Source: Paraburkholderia xenovorans LB400 (GTDB lineage Bacteria; Pseudomonadota; Gammaproteobacteria; Burkholderiales; Burkholderiaceae). Taken from it: DNA of 64,000 nucleotides. The stretch spans positions 992,001 to 1,056,000 of the forward strand of contig NC_007952.1 of assembly GCF_000013645.1 (NCBI RefSeq), in the 5' to 3' direction. Made by a program: the position numbers and the translations under genes. This document shows positions 59,642 to 64,000 of this stretch, in pieces. Numbering within the stretch: the stretch's first letter is position 1; each line of letters opens with the position of its first letter. The notes under the pieces are model-generated. The model searched no databases. It saw only the letters and a program-made list of their open reading frames with translations, and was not told the origin of the DNA.

Positions 59642-59875
59642 ATGTTTATTTACGATAAATCTCTTCACACGACGGCTCGCGCTCTTGCATTGTCCGTGAA
59701 AACGATGCGCAGAATGCAGCAAAAGAACGATGCGGGCGATTTCCCGGTCGGCACCGCTGAGTGGCAAGCCGTAATGGAGGAATTTGGCCGCGACGTCATT
59801 ACTGCGCTCGCTGAAAGTGCCGCGAACATGGTCGCCGATTGTGATCGGGTCTCGCGAATCGCACAGCAAGAGTAA
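59642..59875 (+). CDS. Small hypothetical protein
   Basis: A 77-residue protein, MFIYDKSLHTTARALALSVKTM then an acidic helical C terminus. The ARALALSVKTMRRMQQ segment could be a short helix-turn-helix. GGAG lies about ten bases upstream of the ATG at 59642. It lies 112 bases after another small unknown gene in an AT-richer patch. No family recognised. Confidence 0.55.
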   Translation: MFIYDKSLHTTARALALSVKTMRRMQQKNDAGDFPVGTAEWQAVMEEFGRDVITALAESAANMVADCDRVSRIAQQE

Positions 59876-60405
59876 GCGAACGTGCCCAGTCGTCCGATGA
59901 AATATTTCCGCGCTATCTCACGCGTTAGCCTGGCGCCGGGCTGCGATCGTTGTAGCGCGTTCATCCCTGGCGCAGTCCCGGCGGCGACGAAAGCGCCTTT
60001 ACTGCCGGGCGGGTCAGGATCAATGTGCTTCGGCCGCGCTTTCTGCCGTGGCCGAAACGCGAAGCTTAAGACCGCAACGGTCGATCCCGCTCGCGGCCCG
60101 TGATCCGTTGGAAGCTGGCTGTTCACGCGCTGCGCTTCCCGAGTCGCGGCTATCGCATCTCTTCCAATGGACGCTCGAGTGACACGGCATAGGACATTGC
60201 GCCGGTCCATCGAGCCGCCAGATTCTCGGCACTGTCGCGCAAACGATTGCGCTGCGCACCGTGACAATGCATTGCCTGGAAGACCCGAATCCGCAGGGCC
60301 GCAATACACGACAACCGATAAAAAGGGCTACGTTGTACTATGAAAGGGGAATCAGAATCATGTTCGGCGGAGTTGGCCGATCTCGCCGTGCCGGAGCTTC
60401 AATGG
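59876..60405. other. Non-coding region before the degenerate EAL gene
   Basis: A 530-base stretch with no supported gene; the frames in it overlap one another without ribosome binding sites or family likeness. If the EAL-type protein started at the ATG at 60340, the last 66 bases would be coding. Confidence 0.35.
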
Positions 60406-61839
60406 ATGCGAATGCAGTGGCTGCCGGCCGTCGTTTTAGCGGTAGTCCTAATGATGACGGGCGCTCATGCGCAGGAGCATCAAGCGCTTATATCCGACAC
60501 CGATTGCACGAGTCCGCCACTGATTCTGATCCCGGCAGCGCTCGGCGGGGCAACTGCAACGCCACTGAAGCCCGTTGATGGCGCGCGCCTGGCATGCAGC
60601 GTTTCCGCTGGCGTGCCAAAGCCGCAGGCCGACGCTCCACGTTCGTCATCAGACCGGATGCCGGCCGATGTTCAGCCGCCCCTCACCGGTCCGGTGGCAG
60701 CTTCCGGCAACGCAGAGTGGGCATATATGAGCGGCATGCCGCTGGTAGCCTCGGGTCCTGTCTTCACTGGCCTTGCGCCGGAGTCTTCCCGTTCTTCGCC
60801 GCCCGAACGAGCCCTGGACGCGGCCGGGCTGACCGGATGCAAAGGTGGCGAGGCGTGCGAAGGCGGAGCCGCTCCAGGCCAGCCGGCCGAATTGGCGCAG
60901 CCGCGGCCCAGGCCAGACGTGCGTCCGGTTGCAGGCGCCCGAACCCGTGTGAGCCGCCGCCTGTTGGTGGGGCTAGCCGCGTGGCTGGCGTTATGGCTGA
61001 TTATCTGCCTGCTCATCCACTGTGCGTGGATGTTCTACAGGCGGCACCTGACACCTGACGCCAGGCTCGTTCGTGCCGCCAAGGCAGGGATAAAGCGGGG
61101 AGAGTTCCGTGTGGAATACCAGCCGCTGGTCAGCCTGCGCGAGGGGCGGTGCGTCGGCGTGGATGCGTTGATCCGCTGGGACAATGTCGAGTACGGGCAG
61201 TTGGGCCCCCATCATTACATGAGCCGTATCGAGAAGAGGTCGTTTATCGGGCCCGTCACGCGTTTCATTCTTTCCACGGCGGTCCGCGAACTCGGGCCGT
61301 TGGTGGCTTCCCGATCCCTGTACATTGGAATCAAGGTTGCCGCGAGGCATGTCGAGAGTCCGACGTTCGTATCGGACGTGATCGGCTCGGCTGAATCGAT
61401 CCTCCCACGCCTGGTGCTGCATATGCCGGAAGAACACTGCGCCAGACCGACAAAGAGCGTGCTCGATGCAGTCACGGTATTGAGAGCCAGAGGCGTGAGG
61501 TTGGCGATGTCAAGCGTAACCAGCGTCGACACATACAGCGCCCTTCACGAAGCATTCCAGTTCGATCTGTTAAAGATCGACCGGGGGATCCTGGCGCTCG
61601 ATGACCGCGAGCGCCGGCAACGGCTGGAGGCTTTTGTCGATACGGCCCGGGAGCTGGGCTCGATCGTGGTTGCGGAGGGCGTCGAGAGTGCCAGCCACCA
61701 TAGGGTGGTCAGCCGGTCGGGAGCTGAAATCGGTCAGGGTTTTTTCTACGGCCGCACAATGATTCTGAGCCTTCTCGTGACGTTCCTCAACGCAGGCGGA
61801 AACTCGTTGCGTGGGAAAAGAGTCCGCCCGTGGCAATAG
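60406..61839 (+). CDS. Membrane-bound protein with degenerate EAL domain
   Basis: The 477-residue protein (from the ATG at 60406) has a signal-like hydrophobic N terminus (WLPAVVLAVVLMMTGAHAQ), a Pro/Ser-rich periplasmic region with several Cys, a membrane segment (LLVGLAAWLALWLIICLLIHCAW, about residues 186-208) and a C-terminal EAL-type fold. The fold is recognisable by YQPLVSL, LLKIDR, VVAEGVES and QGFFYG, but the EAL motif reads VDAL (Glu to Asp), the metal-binding Asn segment is changed (IGIKVAA) and the DDFG loop reads SSVTS. It is therefore likely inactive as a phosphodiesterase and may instead bind or sense c-di-GMP. The start at 60406 follows GGAG by nine bases; 60340 is possible. 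Confidence 0.85.
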   Translation: MRMQWLPAVVLAVVLMMTGAHAQEHQALISDTDCTSPPLILIPAALGGATATPLKPVDGARLACSVSAGVPKPQADAPRSSSDRMPADVQPPLTGPVAASGNAEWAYMSGMPLVASGPVFTGLAPESSRSSPPERALDAAGLTGCKGGEACEGGAAPGQPAELAQPRPRPDVRPVAGARTRVSRRLLVGLAAWLALWLIICLLIHCAWMFYRRHLTPDARLVRAAKAGIKRGEFRVEYQPLVSLREGRCVGVDALIRWDNVEYGQLGPHHYMSRIEKRSFIGPVTRFILSTAVRELGPLVASRSLYIGIKVAARHVESPTFVSDVIGSAESILPRLVLHMPEEHCARPTKSVLDAVTVLRARGVRLAMSSVTSVDTYSALHEAFQFDLLKIDRGILALDDRERRQRLEAFVDTARELGSIVVAEGVESASHHRVVSRSGAEIGQGFFYGRTMILSLLVTFLNAGGNSLRGKRVRPWQ

Positions 61840-61852
61840 CTGCAACCCGGAC

Positions 61853-62959
61853 TCACGTTCGGCGTGTGAACGACGACGGCTGACCTGTACTATCGACCGA
61901 GCCTGTCCCGGTCTCACTCGTGCACCATTCCCTCCATAACGCGAGCAGGATGGCAACCACGACCGGCCCGACGAAAAGTCCGATAAACCCGAATGCGCCA
62001 ATGCCGCCCAGTACGCCGAACAGAATGAGCAGAAACGGCACGCGCACGGCATTGCTGATGACCATAGGCCGGATCAGGTTGTCGACCCAGCTCACCACCA
62101 GCGCGCCCCATAAAAGAAGTCCCACGCCGGCGAACATGTTGCCGTTTGCAATAAGTCCGACGCCTACAGGTATCCAGACGAACGGTGTACCGAACGGAAT
62201 CAACGCCGCCAGCGTTGTGATGATCGTCAGGAGCAGCGGCGCCTTGACACCCGCGGCCCAATAACCCAATCCGGCAAGCGCGCCTTGCACGACTGCAGTG
62301 AGGGCGAGTCCATAGACGACCGAGCGCGTGACACCGCCGATCGCACTCAGATAGCCATCGAGCCGATCGCCCAGAACCGGCCGCATCACACCTTGAACCT
62401 GCAGGAGCAGGGCGCGTCCGTCGCGATACGCGAAGAACAGCGTCAGGGTGGCGAAACCCAGTTTGACCGCATTGCGCCCAACGCTGCCGACCATTGACGC
62501 GAGCTCGCCGACCCAGCGGTCGCCCGACTGCGTAATGTAGGCATGCAGCCTTTGAGGGTCATCCGCGAATTCGCTGACGAGCTGCTGCAGCGAATGTCCT
62601 AGCCATGGAATGCGCGCGATGAAATCCGGAACGCGAAGCGGGCCGGACGCGGCGTATTCGGCAACGTTGCGGTAGAGCGCCAGAAACTCGCGAAAGACGG
62701 GTGAAATCAGCGACGCAATCGGGATAAATGCAACCACTCCGACCAGCAGTGTCATCAACAGAGCGCTTATCCATGCGCGGCCTCTTATCAGCGCGTGGAG
62801 CCGGCAGTACAGCGGCCACGTTACATACGCAATGATTAGCGCCCACGCCACAGGTATCACGAATGGCCAAAGAACGACGTAACCAAGCACCAGGATTGCG
62901 GCGAGCAACATGGCCTGAATGACACGCTTGCGGTCCAGCATGATCGGGGTGGGCTTCAT
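61853..62959 (-). CDS. AI-2E family transporter
   Basis: The 368-residue protein is a polytopic membrane protein of the PerM/AI-2E family: the conserved DNLIRPMVISNAVRVPFLLILFGVLGGIGAFGFIGLFVGPVVVAIL segment near its end, plus about eight hydrophobic segments. Despite the name, members mostly export or antiport ions and small molecules; autoinducer-2 transport has not been shown for most of them. Its start codon overlaps the stop of the upstream P-type ATPase (ATGA at 62956-62959), so the pair is translationally coupled. Confidence 0.92.
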   Translation of the reverse strand: MKPTPIMLDRKRVIQAMLLAAILVLGYVVLWPFVIPVAWALIIAYVTWPLYCRLHALIRGRAWISALLMTLLVGVVAFIPIASLISPVFREFLALYRNVAEYAASGPLRVPDFIARIPWLGHSLQQLVSEFADDPQRLHAYITQSGDRWVGELASMVGSVGRNAVKLGFATLTLFFAYRDGRALLLQVQGVMRPVLGDRLDGYLSAIGGVTRSVVYGLALTAVVQGALAGLGYWAAGVKAPLLLTIITTLAALIPFGTPFVWIPVGVGLIANGNMFAGVGLLLWGALVVSWVDNLIRPMVISNAVRVPFLLILFGVLGGIGAFGFIGLFVGPVVVAILLALWREWCTSETGTGSVDSTGQPSSFTRRT

Positions 62960-64000
62960 TGGTTAGGAAAACTTGCAGTTGCGGATACGCTGGCTAACCG
63001 GCGACGGATGATCCACTTTTCTGTTTCCACCAGAACGAAGATCAGCGCGGACACGAGGATGCAAAAACCCAGTTCCGGCGCGCTCAGCGGCGCGGTATCG
63101 AGGATGTTGTTGAGCACGGGAACGTAGATCGCGGCGAGCTGCAACACGACAGTCAGTGCAACCGCGGCAGCGAGCGGGCGGTTCGACAGCAAACCCTGGG
63201 TGAAGATCGAGGTCTGCCCGGAACGGATCGCGAGCACATGCCCCATCTGGGACAAGGCCAGCACGGTGAAGGTCATGGTGCGCCAGTGTGCGTCGTCGAG
63301 TCCCATCGCGAACCATTGGGTGCCCATCGTTACGGCTGCTATCGCGATGCCGATCCGCACGATGTACTGCCATAGTCCATGTGCGAACAGACTGTCGTCG
63401 GGCGGCCTTGGCGGGCGTTGCATGATGGTCGGTTCGGCAGGCTCGGCGGCCAGTGCAAGCCCCGGCAAGCCATCGGTCAGCAGGTTGATCCACAGGATCT
63501 GGATTGGCAGCAGGGGGATCGGAAGGCCAAAAAGCGGTGCCAGCGCGATGGCGCAGAGTTCCGCCAGATTGCCGGTCAATACGTAACGGATGAATTTGCG
63601 AACGTTGTCATAAACCCGTCGGCCTTCACGGACTGCCGCGACTATCGTTGCGAAATTGTCGTCGAGCAGGACCACGCTGGCCGCTTCGCGCGCGACGTCA
63701 GTGCCGACTTTGCCCATCGCCACGCCGATGTTTGCCGCCGCAAGGGCAGGTGCATCGTTGACGCCGTCGCCGGTCATCGCCACGTAGTGCCCCGTCGACT
63801 GCATTGCCTTTACGATGCGGATCTTCTGCGAGGGATCCACCCTTGCGTAGACGCGGATGCGCTGTGTCGCTTCGAGCAGTGCCTCGTCCGACAGCTTGCC
63901 CAGCGTGTACCCGGTCATCACCTGTGCTTCATCGCTGGCAATGCCCACTGACCTGGCAATCGCCAACGCGGTGATCGGGTGGTCTCCCGTAATCATCACC
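62956..64000 (-). CDS. Cation-translocating P-type ATPase (C-terminal part, truncated by window edge)
   Basis: The 347 visible residues are the C-terminal third of a P2-type (PMCA/SERCA or Mg-transporter-like) ATPase: MITGDHP, TGDGVNDAPAL, the hinge DxxxxxRKFIRYVLTGNLAELCAI and six C-terminal membrane segments. The gene runs in from beyond position 64000, so the phosphorylation motif DKTGT and the actuator domain are outside the window. It is coupled through ATGA to the AI-2E transporter gene. Probable role: cation export or import powered by ATP, with Ca, Mg or Na as candidate ions. Confidence 0.92.
   Translation of the reverse strand, partial: VMITGDHPITALAIARSVGIASDEAQVMTGYTLGKLSDEALLEATQRIRVYARVDPSQKIRIVKAMQSTGHYVAMTGDGVNDAPALAAANIGVAMGKVGTDVAREAASVVLLDDNFATIVAAVREGRRVYDNVRKFIRYVLTGNLAELCAIALAPLFGLPIPLLPIQILWINLLTDGLPGLALAAEPAEPTIMQRPPRPPDDSLFAHGLWQYIVRIGIAIAAVTMGTQWFAMGLDDAHWRTMTFTVLALSQMGHVLAIRSGQTSIFTQGLLSNRPLAAAVALTVVLQLAAIYVPVLNNILDTAPLSAPELGFCILVSALIFVLVETEKWIIRRRLASVSATASFPNQ

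Noticed and set aside
61853..62959. Quorum-sensing role for the AI-2E family protein
   Set aside because: The family name is historical; no luxS or lsr genes are present and most members transport other solutes.
1..64000. Transposons, integrases, tRNA or prophage genes
   Set aside because: None could be recognised; the repeated families are diverged paralogues and not mobile elements.

Overview
The window is high-GC proteobacterial chromosomal DNA. Its gene repertoire points to a Burkholderiaceae genome, most likely Paraburkholderia, Caballeronia or Burkholderia: a Burkholderia-type OmpC-like porin, a small secreted DUF4148 protein, many Bug/TctC periplasmic binding proteins, many LysR regulators, a bactofilin, and YtcA plus an MdtNOP-like efflux operon. 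I see no rRNA, tRNA, CRISPR array, transposase or integrase. This assignment is inference from gene families and was not checked against any database.

Positions 353-34345 form a large catabolic and transport region built from repeated gene families. It holds three TauD/TfdA-like Fe(II)/2-oxoglutarate dioxygenases (353, 3707, 16200), three SMP-30/gluconolactonase-like proteins (2700, 13892, 17120) and three NHL-repeat proteins resembling peptidyl-alpha-hydroxyglycine alpha-amidating lyase (6088, 20114, 22520). It also holds five Bug/TctC solute-binding proteins (1383, 12803, 19014, 21170, 32990) served by one TctB-TctA membrane pair (10684-12738), two 2-keto-4-pentenoate hydratase/FAH-like enzymes and two NIPSNAP proteins. 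Among these lie an aldehyde dehydrogenase, an isocitrate lyase/PEP-mutase superfamily enzyme, an SDR, a beta-hydroxyacid dehydrogenase, a DUF1185 protein, a D-2-hydroxyacid dehydrogenase, a FAD-linked D-2-hydroxyacid oxidase, a metallo-beta-lactamase-fold hydrolase, a porin and LysR regulators. Together these would import an organic acid, hydroxylate it, cleave it by lyase, lactonase or hydratase steps, and oxidise the fragments. The substrate cannot be read from sequence. Pairing dioxygenases with PAL-like lyases resembles the two-step PHM/PAL chemistry that cleaves C-N bonds, and is the most interesting hypothesis here.

Positions 34425-40772 are a minus-strand operon, ytcA - HlyD adaptor - FUSC inner-membrane protein - outer-membrane factor - MscS channel with a cyclic-nucleotide-binding domain, whose genes overlap or nearly touch. 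Next come a PucR/CdaR-type regulator (41236-42477) and, divergently, an exported protein made of three 55-residue Cys repeats (42867-43907). An orphan histidine kinase, two LysR regulators, a PdxI-like pyridoxal reductase, an NAD(P)H quinone oxidoreductase-like flavoprotein and a secreted esterase-like protein follow.

Positions 50701-64000 look more like housekeeping. They include an aspartate carbamoyltransferase with an N-terminal helix-turn-helix extension, a DapA-type lyase, an M23 peptidase - coiled-coil - bactofilin trio, a multi-pass membrane protein and an MHYT-GGDEF-EAL enzyme. Two small unknown genes, a degenerate EAL protein, an AI-2E-family transporter and the C-terminal part of a P-type cation ATPase cut by the window edge complete it. 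Several intergenic regions carry strong dyads that look like operators, leader hairpins or bidirectional terminators.
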